A stretch of DNA of 64,000 nt. Source: GCA-2720975 sp964469565 (lineage in GTDB: Bacteria > Planctomycetota > UBA1135 > GCA-002686595). Below are positions 17,579-27,691 of the stretch, one piece after another. The translations under genes and the position numbers were made by a program. Each line of letters begins with the position of its first letter. The stretch's first letter is position 1. The notes under the pieces were generated by a model. That model searched no databases. It was not told the origin of the DNA and saw only the letters and a program-made list of their open reading frames with translations. The stretch covers positions 1 to 64,000 of the forward strand of contig CAYXZD010000013.1 of the NCBI GenBank assembly GCA_964469565.1, written 5' to 3'.

Positions 17579-18258
17579 AATGGCATCCGTGGAGCTTGAG
17601 ACCCCTCGTAGCTGGCCGATTGAGCTGTGCAAGTTGCACCGTTCAAAGCTGCAAGCGCATCGCGCAGGTCTCTTCGGACAGCCTCGATGGAAGTGTTGTG
17701 CGTTCTGGCAAATTCCGAGAGGAGCATCCCCTGAACAAAGAGCCCGTGGAATGTGTCACGCTCGCGGCGAGGGAGGGCGTTTAGGGTTAGGCAGGCACTT
17801 CGTAGGTGGCTCTCCCGAATCCCAAGTACCGCATGCAAAAACAGGAAGCGAGCGGAGAGTGGAAGTGAACAACGGGCCCCTGCTAACACGAGCTGCTGAT
17901 CCCGAGCGTGTAGAATGTCCGAGCAACGCTCAAAAACAGGCTCAAGCCACTCATCGAGAGAACCCGTGCGCTCCACGCGCTTGCTGGACTCATCAGTTTT
18001 CCTGCAAGCAATGGCCGCACAAGCTCTCAGCATAAAGGGCTCGACATCATGCAGGAGGCTTGCTTTGGCCAGCCAGCGTCGCGCCCTCCCAAGAAGATCA
18101 AGTGGGTCGCCATCCACTAGCAGCTCCAAACGCTCCTCACGGCACTTGCCTGCCAGTGCAGTCTGCAGCTGCTCCCAGGCGATAGGCTCCACTTGACCCG
18201 GTACCCCGGAGTGGTCGGTTGCGTCAAGCGGACCACCGCTGGTTGAGTGCAGGTTCAT
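17575..18258 (-). CDS. Sigma-70-family-like (ECF) regulator, divergent region 2
   Basis: 227 residues from the ATG at 18258, which has AGAGGTG four bases upstream and is preferred over the earlier in-frame start at 18321. The last ~70 residues look like sigma region 4: NALPRRERDTFHGLFVQGML, then LSEFARTHNTSIEAVRRDLR, a helix-turn-helix in the place where ECF factors bind the -35 box. The N-terminal part (RARRWLAKASLLHDVEPFML) lines up in position with region 2 but lacks its usual motifs. It heads the operon with three downstream genes and probably controls them. It could also be a sigma-like DNA-binding regulator without core binding. Confidence 0.65.
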   Translation of the reverse strand: MNLHSTSGGPLDATDHSGVPGQVEPIAWEQLQTALAGKCREERLELLVDGDPLDLLGRARRWLAKASLLHDVEPFMLRACAAIACRKTDESSKRVERTGSLDEWLEPVFERCSDILHARDQQLVLAGARCSLPLSARFLFLHAVLGIRESHLRSACLTLNALPRRERDTFHGLFVQGMLLSEFARTHNTSIEAVRRDLRDALAALNGATCTAQSASYEGSQAPRMPL

Positions 18259-18660
18259 GGTCACCTCTGACCCGTGTGAGGAGGATCTGGGGCTACCTAG
18301 AAAGGGAGTTGTGTCATGCATCGCAAAGGGCGTGGCAAACGGCTACGTCCCAAACCACCCTAACCCTCAGCCCTTGCAGGCCCTGTTCAGCCCCGTTTAC
18401 TCGCCCGCGTCTCCCCCCATCGGCAGGACATTGCAGGGGGTCAAGGACCCGAGGACATCTGTGCAACTGCTGTAGCCACACAGAGTTACGCCAGCGGGAG
18501 CGAGGATGATTCGGCCCATCACCAAGACACTCTCGCCTCGCTGCGCACAGCCCAGATTCCCCAGTTTCAAGAACGAAAACCCGGAGGGTAGTTCTCAACA
18601 TTCCCCCCTCTGGCAGCCACTGGCCCGGCCGCAGAACCGCAGATTCCGTACAGTTTAGAG
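18259..18660. other. Intergenic divergent promoter region, no gene seen
   Basis: 402 bp between the sigma-like gene (minus) and a sulfatase (plus). Short open frames occur on both strands, but none has a start signal or recognisable protein sequence. No clear -35/-10 pair, hairpin with T-run, tRNA or repeat was found. It must hold promoters for both neighbours. Confidence 0.5.
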
Positions 18661-20097
18661 GTGCTCACCATACTTCTCTGCCTACTCGGAGGGACGCCCC
18701 CGGACTCGGTCCCACCGAACATCGTAATCGTTTTGACGGACGACCAGGGCTATGGCGATCTAGGCTGCCATGGGCATCCCTATCTCAAGACTCCTCACTT
18801 AGACCGGCTCCACTCACAGAGCACACGCCTGACGGATTTCCACGTCAGTCCCACCTGCGCCCCGACACGTTCCGCTCTCATGACGGGGCGGGTTCCCTTT
18901 AGGAATGGGGTTACCCACACGATCCTCGAGCGCGAACGCCTGACGCTAAGCGCCACGACGATTGCACAAGCCCTCCAGAGAGTCGGGTACACTACCGGGA
19001 TCTTTGGAAAGTGGCACCTAGGCGATGAAGAGCCCTACCAGCCGCACCACCGAGGGTTTGACGAATCTTTCGTCCATGGGGGCGGCGGCATCGGACAGGC
19101 CTACCCGGGGAGTTGCGCCGATGCTCCACCGAATCTAGACAATCGCTACTACGACCCAGTCATCCGTCACAACGGCAGCTTTGTACAAACTCAAGGCTAC
19201 TGCACAGATGTTTTCTTTCGCCAGGCACGGGGCTGGATCTGCGCGCAGGAGGGCCCGTTCCTTGCATGGATCTCCACCAATGCACCGCACGGACCCTTCA
19301 TTTGCCCAGACAAGTACCAGGCGCCTTACCAGGGCCTCGCAGGGAATCCGACCACGGCAGCCTTCTATGGGATGATCGCCAATATCGACCAGAACATGGG
19401 CCTGCTCCTAGCGAACCTCGATGAATGGGGCCTCACGGAAAACACCCTCGTTGTGTTCATGACCGACAATGGGAGCGCTCGGGGGGACTACAACGCAGGT
19501 ATGCGAGGAATGAAAGGAAGCGTCTTCCAGGGAGGAACACGTGTTCCCGCGTTCTTCCGACTTCCTGGACGCATTGCTGCGGGGAAAGACCTACCTCAAC
19601 TCAGCCGACACGTTGACCTGTTCCCCACCCTCTTGAGCATCGCCCAAGCGAGTCCCCATGATGATCTCGATGGTCGTGACCTGTACCCACTCTTGGCTGG
19701 GAAGGACACTACTTGGCCGGACCGATTGACCATGTTCCACAAGGGGCGTTGGGGTAAAGAAGGAATCGACGGCAAATGGGGTGGAGCTGGCCCAGATTCA
19801 GGCGTGCACATGCCGTTCGCCGTGCGGAGCGAACGCTTTCGACTCGTGGGCACCGACCAGCTATACGACATCGACAATGATCCCGGTGAACAGAGCAATA
19901 TCATCGACGAACAGCCCAATAGGGCGCAATCCATGCTGGACGCCTACCACGCATGGTGGGCTGAGGTTCGTCCCCTCATGGTGAATGAGGATGCCCCTCT
20001 CGCCGCCAGCCACCCCTACCACGATTTGTATGAGCAGCAACTCAAGTCAGAGGGCATCCCCCGTTGGTCTCCCCCACCCCTCGAGCGCTCTAACTAG
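18661..20097 (+). CDS. Sulfatase (arylsulfatase family), secreted
   Basis: 478 residues; GTG start at 18661 gives a very short hydrophobic leader (MLTILLCLLGGTPP). Motifs: NIVIVLTDDQGYGDLGCHG (metal ligands), formylglycine signature C-A-P-T-R within TCAPTRSALMTGR, GKWHLGDEEPYQPHHRGFDE (Lys/His of the active site) and VVFMTDNGSARG (second metal site). The GxWH and HHRGFDE blocks are typical of sulfatases acting on carbohydrate sulfates. It stands alone on the plus strand between minus-strand genes. Sulfatase subfamily and substrate cannot be fixed by eye. Confidence 0.92.
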   Translation: MLTILLCLLGGTPPDSVPPNIVIVLTDDQGYGDLGCHGHPYLKTPHLDRLHSQSTRLTDFHVSPTCAPTRSALMTGRVPFRNGVTHTILERERLTLSATTIAQALQRVGYTTGIFGKWHLGDEEPYQPHHRGFDESFVHGGGGIGQAYPGSCADAPPNLDNRYYDPVIRHNGSFVQTQGYCTDVFFRQARGWICAQEGPFLAWISTNAPHGPFICPDKYQAPYQGLAGNPTTAAFYGMIANIDQNMGLLLANLDEWGLTENTLVVFMTDNGSARGDYNAGMRGMKGSVFQGGTRVPAFFRLPGRIAAGKDLPQLSRHVDLFPTLLSIAQASPHDDLDGRDLYPLLAGKDTTWPDRLTMFHKGRWGKEGIDGKWGGAGPDSGVHMPFAVRSERFRLVGTDQLYDIDNDPGEQSNIIDEQPNRAQSMLDAYHAWWAEVRPLMVNEDAPLAASHPYHDLYEQQLKSEGIPRWSPPPLERSN

Positions 20098-20165
20098 ACC
20101 CAACGAGTTGAGCCCGATCTGTTGAGTCCAGCAGTGAATTGTCCAAGTCCGATCATTGCCGCGGG

Positions 20166-20651
20166 TCATCCGACGATACTGCGGCACATGATGGGCTCTT
20201 CATGCTCAATCTCTCCGGTGTATTCAAATCCTAACGACTTGTAAAACGGTCCCGGATTACCTTCCTTGACCGAGTGGCTAAGACGCAGTTCCGTGACGCC
20301 ACCCATGGCCTGGGCATACTCAATAATGGATGCCATGGCCATGCGACCGAGGCCTTGCCCCTGATAATCCGACCCCACCATCAAGCGCCACACCCACAAG
20401 ATGCCCTTGTCCAAATCTTCCACGCTAAACATGACGAAGCCCACGGCGCGTTCACCCAAGAATATCCCCAGGGGGCGAGCTTCTGGGTGGAAGTAGGCCT
20501 GGGCGAGGGACACCGCATTACCAGCCACAAACCCCTCCTGCTCAGGCTTCACCTTGAGGTCAAGGGCCATTCTATAGGTCTTGAGGGACCACTCACGCAA
20601 CTCTGTTGATTCCCCTGTGCCCAAGGAACCGGGTGGATCGGAGCTCACCAT
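20166..20651 (-). CDS. GNAT-family N-acetyltransferase
   Basis: 161 residues. The acetyl-CoA-binding motif A is present as RLMVGSDYQGQGLGRMAMAS (Q-x-x-G-x-G) followed by an expected helix, and motif B as GNPGPFYKSLGFEYTGEIEH (the FYxxLGF turn). Its architecture is close to the diamine/spermidine acetyltransferase branch, but the substrate cannot be read from sequence. The start ATG at 20651 overlaps the end of the preceding serine-hydrolase gene by seven bases (ATGGTGA), so the two genes are co-translated. Confidence 0.85.
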   Translation of the reverse strand: MVSSDPPGSLGTGESTELREWSLKTYRMALDLKVKPEQEGFVAGNAVSLAQAYFHPEARPLGIFLGERAVGFVMFSVEDLDKGILWVWRLMVGSDYQGQGLGRMAMASIIEYAQAMGGVTELRLSHSVKEGNPGPFYKSLGFEYTGEIEHEEPIMCRSIVG

Positions 20652-21793
20652 GGCCTGGGTGCACCCCCCTTAGATCCTCCCCCACTGGGGATTGGGTGCC
20701 GCCGACTCTGTGCCAAGTCGGGGTGCACCACGCGCAGCACGTCAAAGCAGCGGCGTGTGGGGGCAAAGTCAGATCGGTTCGAGAGACAAATCACCGTAGT
20801 CTTGAGTTCAGGCAGGCGAATCATGTTCGTATTGAAACCCACATAAGAACCCGCATGGCTCACCTGGCGGGTTCCTTTCCACGTACGAACCGTGAGGCCC
20901 TTGGCATAGTCGATGGCCTTGCCATTGTTGAGCACAAACACTTCGTGCATTCGCTGAAGGAAGGCCTCTCCGCCCACTGTGGGTTCATAGAAATTATGAT
21001 CCCATTTCACTAGATCCCTTACTGTGCTGAAGAGCGCGCCGTCTCCCACCATTTCAAGGTTTGTCATGGACAGGGCGAACCCACCCAGAATGCGCTTGCG
21101 ATAGCCATAGGCCCGCCTAGGGACGACCTCGTCACAATTGTCATGGAAGTGGGTATCGACCATTCCGAGAGGGTCGAAGATTCGCTTCTTGGCGAAACGG
21201 CGCAGACTCTTGCCGCTGCATCGCGCCACCACTTCGCCAAGGAGCATGTAGCCACTATTGCAATAAACAAACTCCTCTCCCGGCTTGGACTGAAGTTCCT
21301 TCACCGTGACAAGAAGGTCTAGGGCATCTTGGGTTCCAAACTCAAGGCGATCGTAATTGCCGAGGTGATTCATCATCCCAAGGTAATCCGGCAATCCACT
21401 CACATGGTGAATCAGGTGTAACAACGAAATGGGGTCAGCGCATTCATGGAGCTCGGGAATCCACTTTCTAATGGGGTCCTCCAGCGAGAGCGCCCCATCG
21501 AGGCTGAGCAAGACTACGCATGCAGCTGTGAATTGCTTAGACATCGAAGCGAGCCGAAAGACAGTTTCGGGCGTGTTGGGGATGCTGTGCTCTAGGTTGG
21601 CAAGGCCAAGGCCCTGCTCGAACACGATTCTGCCATCCTGAATCACCGCCACACTGCACCCCGGAGCCGACTCGTCCACCCAAGGAGCCAGGGCCTCTTG
21701 TACCGCATCGGTTGGAAACCCTTGAGCGTGCACACGGCCCAAACCCCCGACAGCACAAAGGCATACACCCACTACACCTCTCAAGTTCAACAT
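20645..21793 (-). CDS. Beta-lactamase-like serine hydrolase (class C / esterase type), exported
   Basis: 382 residues from the ATG at 21793 with a signal peptide ending near HAQG. The three class C motifs are visible: S-M-S-K in FRLASMSKQFTAA (nucleophile Ser and Lys), Y-C-N in FVYCNSGYMLLGE, and H-A-G in VSHAGSYVGFNT. Such enzymes (Pfam beta-lactamase) include D-Ala-D-Ala peptidases, esterases and acyl-hydrolases; a role as a resistance enzyme is not implied. Translation of the downstream GNAT gene is coupled by overlap. The start is 67 bp from the divergent ligase gene. Confidence 0.88.
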   Translation of the reverse strand: MLNLRGVVGVCLCAVGGLGRVHAQGFPTDAVQEALAPWVDESAPGCSVAVIQDGRIVFEQGLGLANLEHSIPNTPETVFRLASMSKQFTAACVVLLSLDGALSLEDPIRKWIPELHECADPISLLHLIHHVSGLPDYLGMMNHLGNYDRLEFGTQDALDLLVTVKELQSKPGEEFVYCNSGYMLLGEVVARCSGKSLRRFAKKRIFDPLGMVDTHFHDNCDEVVPRRAYGYRKRILGGFALSMTNLEMVGDGALFSTVRDLVKWDHNFYEPTVGGEAFLQRMHEVFVLNNGKAIDYAKGLTVRTWKGTRQVSHAGSYVGFNTNMIRLPELKTTVICLSNRSDFAPTRRCFDVLRVVHPDLAQSRRHPIPSGGGSKGGAPRPW

Positions 21794-21860
21794 GAGCACA
21801 GTCTACTCTTTCGCGCAAGAGTGAAGAACGGAAGTCGGGGCCAGCCCCTACACTCATGCT

Positions 21861-24143
21861 ATGCCCCCCACCAAGCAAGCACTCAGAGGATCCACAGACC
21901 TCGATGGTCTCTCGGGTTGGCTCGCCGCCCTGCCAGCCATCGTATTGGCTCTTCCAAACCAGCTCTCGCCACTGCGGGACGTTCCCACTACGACTTCGGC
22001 GGCTACCGGAGTCATGGCTATGAGTTGCCTACCCGCACTGTTAGTCCTTGCCGGTACCCGCCGACCGACTCACCTACGCGGATTGCTCATTTGGATTGGG
22101 CTGCTTGTACTCATTGGGATTGGGGCCCGATCGGCGGGGGACCCCTTCGCGGCTCGGCGCGCACTGATAGGATTCACAGCCGGGTTGGGTTTGATGATCA
22201 GCAGTGCGAGCCTAGGCGAGTGCGGACGCCGCAATCTTGCCAAAGGGCTGTGCCTTGCGAGTGCAAGCCTTCTCGGCGATGCCTTGGCTGAGAGCTTCTC
22301 TGGAGGTGATCGGTTGCCCCTCGGAAACAGTGGTGACCTTTCCGAGGCCCTCGTACCTGGAGCCGTCCTCGCACTGGCCGCCATCACTCACATCCCTAGG
22401 CCCTTCCGCAGCCTAGCCCTACTCGTCGCATTTGGCACGATGCTGTTCATCGCCACGACCCCGGTTCTCGCTGGAATCGTCTCATTGTCTGGGGCAGCCG
22501 GGGTGGGGTGGTGGAGTGCACGCGGTGCAGCGAAACCGAGCAGGCACTGGTCACTTCCCCTGGGAATCGCTGCGCTAAGCACATGGATCGTGCTCGCCAT
22601 TGCGACTGTCTTCCATGAACCACAAGTCCATCTCAACCAAGCTGGTGAGGACGTGGCCGCAGAGCAGGGCTTGAACCGGGCCACGGATGCAAGTCCCACC
22701 ACGGGAGGTATCAAGGTCCGTGCTCTCATCTGGGCCACATTACCCGCTGTCATACAAGCCGCCCCAACAATGGGCCACGGTCCGGGTCAGTTTCGACGCA
22801 TCTATCCAGTCCACCGCAACCCAGAAGAGTTAGCACTGTCTTCACAGGGCCACACCGAACCTACACCCACTGAGGTTGAGCACGCCCACAACGACTGGTT
22901 GCAACCCTTCGTCGATTGGGGGTGGGTGGGGGGCCTCGCTTGGGTCTTCCTGCTCACCTGTGCAGCCCGCGGAGCCCTCGCCCTGTTGGCCAGTCCTTCA
23001 CCCAGCGATCGCGCCATCGCCGCCGCAAGTTTCGCTGTAGGCATCAATGCACTGTTCAACTCAAACATCCTCTATGGGGTCGCATCGCCCGCATGGGCGT
23101 GGCCACTACTCGGGGTTTGTCTCGGGGGACTCCGAACCCCTCGGCCGGGCCACCAACGCCGCATCACACTGAGGGTTGGACTCCTCGCCCCAGCTCTCGT
23201 CAGCCTAATACTCATCGCCAATATCCAAGGCGCCTTTGCGCTATACAAGCATGGCCGCCATCTGGCAGATGTGGTCAATGTTCCCACGACTCTCGTAGAT
23301 GGCCGGCTGAGTCAATCTCCATCAGCAATCCAGGGCCCCCTGTCACGGGCTCTGCGTTCTGCACCCGATTCGGTTGTCGCATTAGAGAAGTATCACCAAC
23401 TCCAGCAAGCTCAGGGAGCTTCCGCGGACGAACGCCGAACGAGCCTAGGAAGGATCCTATTCGCCCGCCCCCATGCCCTCGGTCCCTTGATCGACTTAGC
23501 CGTGCTACTTGCCCAAGAAGGCAACCCCGCTGAGGCCTTCACTGTTTTTGAGCGGGCACACCGAATCGACTCCCGCAACGCCACCCTCAGAAGAAACCGC
23601 CTCCTCTTAGGGATCGATGCAGGCCGCTTGGAGCAAGTGCTGGCTTGGACAACCGAGCTCATCCAGGATAATCAAGCCACACAGGCGTGGCTTGAGTCAG
23701 GGGCTACCACGGCGTTGATGAACGGGCGCATCGCTGTGGCTCGGGCCTTGCTGAGTAAGGGGGATCAAGCATGGGTCCTTGGGGAAGAACTCCTCGCAGA
23801 GAGTACGCAGGAGGGCCGGCGGGACACGCTTCTGGGAGAGGGGTTTCTAGCAGCAAGCAATGCTGCCTTCGCTCGCCAGCTCGCCCACGACAAGGATTGG
23901 GCTAGCGCGCTGCGGCTCTATCGGCAGGCCCTGCGCCCTGCAGAAATCTATGACGATCTCCCCGGTGGGGGGAGTCGCCTCTGGCTAGAGTACGCGGCCG
24001 TACTCTGTTTGCTCGACCGGGTGGAGGAAGCTGAATCGGTCCTCGTGGATCACAATGCTAGGCAGGCCAGCTATTTGCGAGACCTGCCTGAATGGGCCGG
24101 GCAGTCTCTGATTGACGCTGGCCTCTTCACCCAGGACGGCTAG
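21861..24143 (+). CDS. O-antigen ligase-like (Wzy/WaaL family) membrane protein with C-terminal TPR region
   Basis: 760 residues. The first ~430 hold about ten membrane helices and the family's periplasmic loop, where EVEHAHNDWLQPFVDWGWVG is the conserved H-x-H-N-x-x-L motif. This fold transfers undecaprenyl-linked glycans to lipid A-core or protein acceptors. Residues ~470-760 are soluble and TPR-like (NPAEAFTVFERAHRIDSRNA), an arrangement known from planctomycete and deltaproteobacterial ligases. No other LPS or polysaccharide gene is adjacent. The stop overlaps the stop of the convergent gene by four bases (24140-24143). Confidence 0.85.
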   Translation: MPPTKQALRGSTDLDGLSGWLAALPAIVLALPNQLSPLRDVPTTTSAATGVMAMSCLPALLVLAGTRRPTHLRGLLIWIGLLVLIGIGARSAGDPFAARRALIGFTAGLGLMISSASLGECGRRNLAKGLCLASASLLGDALAESFSGGDRLPLGNSGDLSEALVPGAVLALAAITHIPRPFRSLALLVAFGTMLFIATTPVLAGIVSLSGAAGVGWWSARGAAKPSRHWSLPLGIAALSTWIVLAIATVFHEPQVHLNQAGEDVAAEQGLNRATDASPTTGGIKVRALIWATLPAVIQAAPTMGHGPGQFRRIYPVHRNPEELALSSQGHTEPTPTEVEHAHNDWLQPFVDWGWVGGLAWVFLLTCAARGALALLASPSPSDRAIAAASFAVGINALFNSNILYGVASPAWAWPLLGVCLGGLRTPRPGHQRRITLRVGLLAPALVSLILIANIQGAFALYKHGRHLADVVNVPTTLVDGRLSQSPSAIQGPLSRALRSAPDSVVALEKYHQLQQAQGASADERRTSLGRILFARPHALGPLIDLAVLLAQEGNPAEAFTVFERAHRIDSRNATLRRNRLLLGIDAGRLEQVLAWTTELIQDNQATQAWLESGATTALMNGRIAVARALLSKGDQAWVLGEELLAESTQEGRRDTLLGEGFLAASNAAFARQLAHDKDWASALRLYRQALRPAEIYDDLPGGGSRLWLEYAAVLCLLDRVEEAESVLVDHNARQASYLRDLPEWAGQSLIDAGLFTQDG

Positions 24144-27100
24144 TACCTCAAGACCACCGGCCCTAGGAGCCCCGCGTTGAAGTGTTCGGGTCTTGGGGTA
24201 CGCCCCCGCCAGTGGGTCGTGCCAGCATCAACGTGCGTACTCATGACATTGCAAAGGAGATTTCCCACTCGAACCGTCAGCGTGTTGGATCCTGGTTGAA
24301 CGAAGCCCGTCAAGTCAAAGCGGAAAGGTGCCCACAAAGCTGCACCTACTCGCTGGCCGTTTACAAACACCTCTGCAGTGTGAGAGACGTCGCCAAGGTC
24401 CAAGGTTACGAGGCCAAAGCCTGCGGGTAATTCTATGTTCGTGCGGTAGTCGAGGAAGCCTGTGAAGTGGCTAAGGTCCCAGTCGAGCCAGGGGGCAAGG
24501 GGGCGCACCTCACTTGACTGTTCGATTGCAGCTTTCGTCTGCCTTGGAGGGAGACTGCAAGAGCGGGGTTGAACGGAATGATCGAAGCTCACTGTCCAAG
24601 GGCCATCTAGGGTCAATGCTAGGCCAAGAACTGGCTTGGATCCCCTTTCCCCCTCCGCCGTTGAATCTGGCGGCCGGGTTTTCACCATCGGATCGAACAG
24701 GATCCACAGGGCCTGATAGGGAGCCATATCTAGGTCCACTTCACTTCCACTGGAAACAGGGAACGAATCAATGGGAGTCTGAGATCCATCTGTGCAGTCC
24801 CAACGCATGGCTGCCCCACGCGCTCCATTGAATCTCAATCGGCAGCTCTGAGCTTGGTCCGTTTCATTAACGACCCAGTACAGATCGCGGCCGTCAATGC
24901 GTCGGCGCTGTGTGAGGAGTTTGAAGTCCCCAGAAACAAGATCAACCTGGGGTTGGACGACCGGGTGAGTCTCCAACCAATCACCCAGATTCCCATCCTG
25001 CACACTGTAGACGTTTGGCGCTGCCGCAAGCCGTTTCATCAACATCCCCAGACGAGGGCAGCCTTCCCCGTGCTGATTGGACGCACTGGGCAGGCGCCCC
25101 AGGCAGAGTACGACTCCACCAGCCTCGGCAAAGTCAACCATTCGCTCGGCAACATCGAGGGGCAAAAGAAACAGAGGCGGCAGCACTAACGTGTGGAAGG
25201 AAAAGGGTTCGCGGGTCAACCGCCCTGCATCCGATCGTTCCATCTGCAGCAAGTAATGGCTGTCCGCTACCAAGAAGTCCACACGTGCGGCACTGAGGTC
25301 CTCAATCGCCTCCGCATAGAGACGATCCAGCTCGTTGAGTTCTATGCCCCTGCTGAGATTGGGAAGCCCACCACGCAGGAGGAGAGCTGGCTGGGGAATG
25401 CGACGCTCGGGACGGTAGAACTCGCCACCGAGAAGCGACCAGACACTGTCCATGGGATTGAAGAGCAGCACCTCAGGCATCGTGTGGCCATGAGCGTTGA
25501 TGTAGCTAGCCCTGCGGGCATAGTCCGACCAAAGGTGCAGGTATCGCCAGAACGGGTTTGCGGTATACAAATCTGCGGGATAGGGGATGTGCTCGAGTCG
25601 GCGCTCGAGGTTGACACCATGAACCACCATGTGGCTCACTCCCCACGCAGTGGCACAGTTGACTGCACGCTTCATCAGCAGCGGCGTCATTTGCCACCCC
25701 GCCCCGCCCAAGAGTTCGCTCTGAAACAGGCGGTCCTCGAATTCACTCACCGATTGCGTTTCTTTGAAGTCGTGCACCTTCAAAACGCGGTCGAGCAAGC
25801 TATCGGTGCCAGGCAGAGTCACTGCACGCTGTGCCCTAAAAAAATCCCCCACGGCCATCGCCTGAGCAGTGAGAGTCTCCTCCCAGAGGTTTGAAATGCA
25901 GTGTAAGCCCCGCTCTTCTAGCCACTGACTCACGCCGCCTAAGAACCCGTCGCAGTAGATCCTTGAAACGGCCGCATGCCAGTCCCAACGGGCACGCGCC
26001 CAATGCCCTTCTTGGTCTTCGTCGATCATCAAGGGCATCCACCGAAGTAGATCGCGATCCGTGGCCTCTCTGTACTCGCGCTCTAGATCCGCAGACCAGG
26101 CCAGTTGCCTGCCGTAGTCCCCTTCGTGATCCAGAAACACTCCGGGAATCGACTCCCCCCACTCCCCAGCCAAGGCTTGGTCATAGGGTTCATGCGCAAG
26201 TTTGACAAAAGCTTCAGCTAGATCTCGATCAAGGTAGTTCACTCGGCCCCCGTCAAGGCCGGGTCGCATTCGCTTTACAAAGGTGTATACCCTCCAACGC
26301 CCCGAATCGGGCGGCGTCCACGTGGTGGGGATGGGCTCCCTAAGCCGGTGCAGAGTTGAGCTCTCCACAGTGACGTGTGGATGGGAGAATGCCGAATTCG
26401 GCAATCGCCATGGATCCTCCACACAGCTACCCGAGACCACGTGGGCATTCTCCCACGCCTCATCGGCAAAGCGGCGCGCCTTCCAATTCCCTTGGGCCAA
26501 GGGCTGCTCCGAACAGCGCCACGTGCTGTCCGAGCAGAGTTCCAAGTCTGTGCCATCTGTAAAGGTCACACGCAATCCAAGCATCAGCCCACTGGCCTCT
26601 CCCCCATGACGTGCACGCACCACAATCGCATTGGCACCGGCTAGGAGAGCGGGGGCGATATCATGGTGACCCGTGAGAGGCCATGCGTGATGGCGACCCA
26701 CAGTGCGCCCGTTGACGAATAGCACGTGCTCTCCCTTACTAACGACCCGCAACCGCGCTGATTGAACTCGCTTCTCAACGGGAAGTTGCACCCGCCGTCG
26801 AAACACATTCCAGGCTGATGATGGGCTAGGATTTGGAGTCCAAATCCACGCTCCCTCAGGGGGATCTTGCAGGCCATTCTCACCGGCTGCGTGCCGAGCC
26901 ACGACCACAAAGTCTCCAGAAGTAAGCGCAATGCTCTCGCCGGCCTCCACATCCTGCACGGTCCAATCCAGACTGATCGCCTCAAGATCAGGATGGCGTT
27001 CCAACACACGACCTGCTGCTTGACCGCTTGGCCAGCCATACTCATCACAGTAACCCAGCTTCATTCCCATCTGCTCCGCTACCGTTTTTGCCTCTGCAAA

Positions 27101-27472
27101 GGACTTGAACCACTCGGTGCCTAGCCACTCCTGTGGATCGAGGTCCGGACGAGCATGCACATATCCAGGATTGAGACCCTGGGCTGCCATTTCGGAAGCC
27201 ATCTCACTCACGAGTTCTGGGTCGAGGTCACTATTCCAAAACCAGAATGCATAAGGAGCAAAACGAGTGGGGGGGTGAGCGAATCCCGCCTTCAGCTGCT
27301 CAAACTGAATGGGTGGCCTGCGACCGGGTTGAATAGTTGGGCCCTTCCCTTGGGTAGCAGCCCACTGTGGTCGTTCGGGGACTGAAACATCCTGAGCGCT
27401 AGAGAATGCGGTGCTACACAGAATGGCCACACATGCGTGGAACACCCAGCCCCCTTTCCTCTCCTTGACCAT
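24140..27472 (-). CDS. GH106-type (alpha-L-rhamnosidase-like) exported glycoside hydrolase
   Basis: 1110 residues with an N-terminal signal peptide (ends near FSSAQD). The catalytic barrel starts at FAPYAFWFWNSDLDPELVSE and has GYVHARPDL and GYCDEYGWPSGQAAG, typical of the GH106 alpha-L-rhamnosidase group and its relatives. A beta-sandwich is inserted around residues 200-320 (carbohydrate-binding type: HVLFVNGRTVGRHHAWPLTG), and a second galactose-binding-like domain closes the protein (AEVFVNGQRVGAALWAPFRF). It likely removes rhamnose-type residues from complex polysaccharides outside the cytoplasm. Transcribed alone, convergent with the ligase gene. Confidence 0.82.
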   Translation of the reverse strand: MVKERKGGWVFHACVAILCSTAFSSAQDVSVPERPQWAATQGKGPTIQPGRRPPIQFEQLKAGFAHPPTRFAPYAFWFWNSDLDPELVSEMASEMAAQGLNPGYVHARPDLDPQEWLGTEWFKSFAEAKTVAEQMGMKLGYCDEYGWPSGQAAGRVLERHPDLEAISLDWTVQDVEAGESIALTSGDFVVVARHAAGENGLQDPPEGAWIWTPNPSPSSAWNVFRRRVQLPVEKRVQSARLRVVSKGEHVLFVNGRTVGRHHAWPLTGHHDIAPALLAGANAIVVRARHGGEASGLMLGLRVTFTDGTDLELCSDSTWRCSEQPLAQGNWKARRFADEAWENAHVVSGSCVEDPWRLPNSAFSHPHVTVESSTLHRLREPIPTTWTPPDSGRWRVYTFVKRMRPGLDGGRVNYLDRDLAEAFVKLAHEPYDQALAGEWGESIPGVFLDHEGDYGRQLAWSADLEREYREATDRDLLRWMPLMIDEDQEGHWARARWDWHAAVSRIYCDGFLGGVSQWLEERGLHCISNLWEETLTAQAMAVGDFFRAQRAVTLPGTDSLLDRVLKVHDFKETQSVSEFEDRLFQSELLGGAGWQMTPLLMKRAVNCATAWGVSHMVVHGVNLERRLEHIPYPADLYTANPFWRYLHLWSDYARRASYINAHGHTMPEVLLFNPMDSVWSLLGGEFYRPERRIPQPALLLRGGLPNLSRGIELNELDRLYAEAIEDLSAARVDFLVADSHYLLQMERSDAGRLTREPFSFHTLVLPPLFLLPLDVAERMVDFAEAGGVVLCLGRLPSASNQHGEGCPRLGMLMKRLAAAPNVYSVQDGNLGDWLETHPVVQPQVDLVSGDFKLLTQRRRIDGRDLYWVVNETDQAQSCRLRFNGARGAAMRWDCTDGSQTPIDSFPVSSGSEVDLDMAPYQALWILFDPMVKTRPPDSTAEGERGSKPVLGLALTLDGPWTVSFDHSVQPRSCSLPPRQTKAAIEQSSEVRPLAPWLDWDLSHFTGFLDYRTNIELPAGFGLVTLDLGDVSHTAEVFVNGQRVGAALWAPFRFDLTGFVQPGSNTLTVRVGNLLCNVMSTHVDAGTTHWRGRTPRPEHFNAGLLGPVVLRY

Positions 27473-27691
27473 GGCAAATACTACCCCGTGGAGCCCCGCG
27501 GCTCTCTGATGTGAAGGCGTTCCGGGAGGGTCCGGGGGACGACAGATGGCTTAGATTGCAACATGGAGACTCACTGCCAAGCGCGGGATCACCAGCGCTT
27601 GGAACACGCAGCCTGCCGCTACTCGGTGGGTACTCTCAGATTGGGACTGTCCGGCCGATCATCAGCCATTGGGCCGGGAGCCTGCCCTCAA

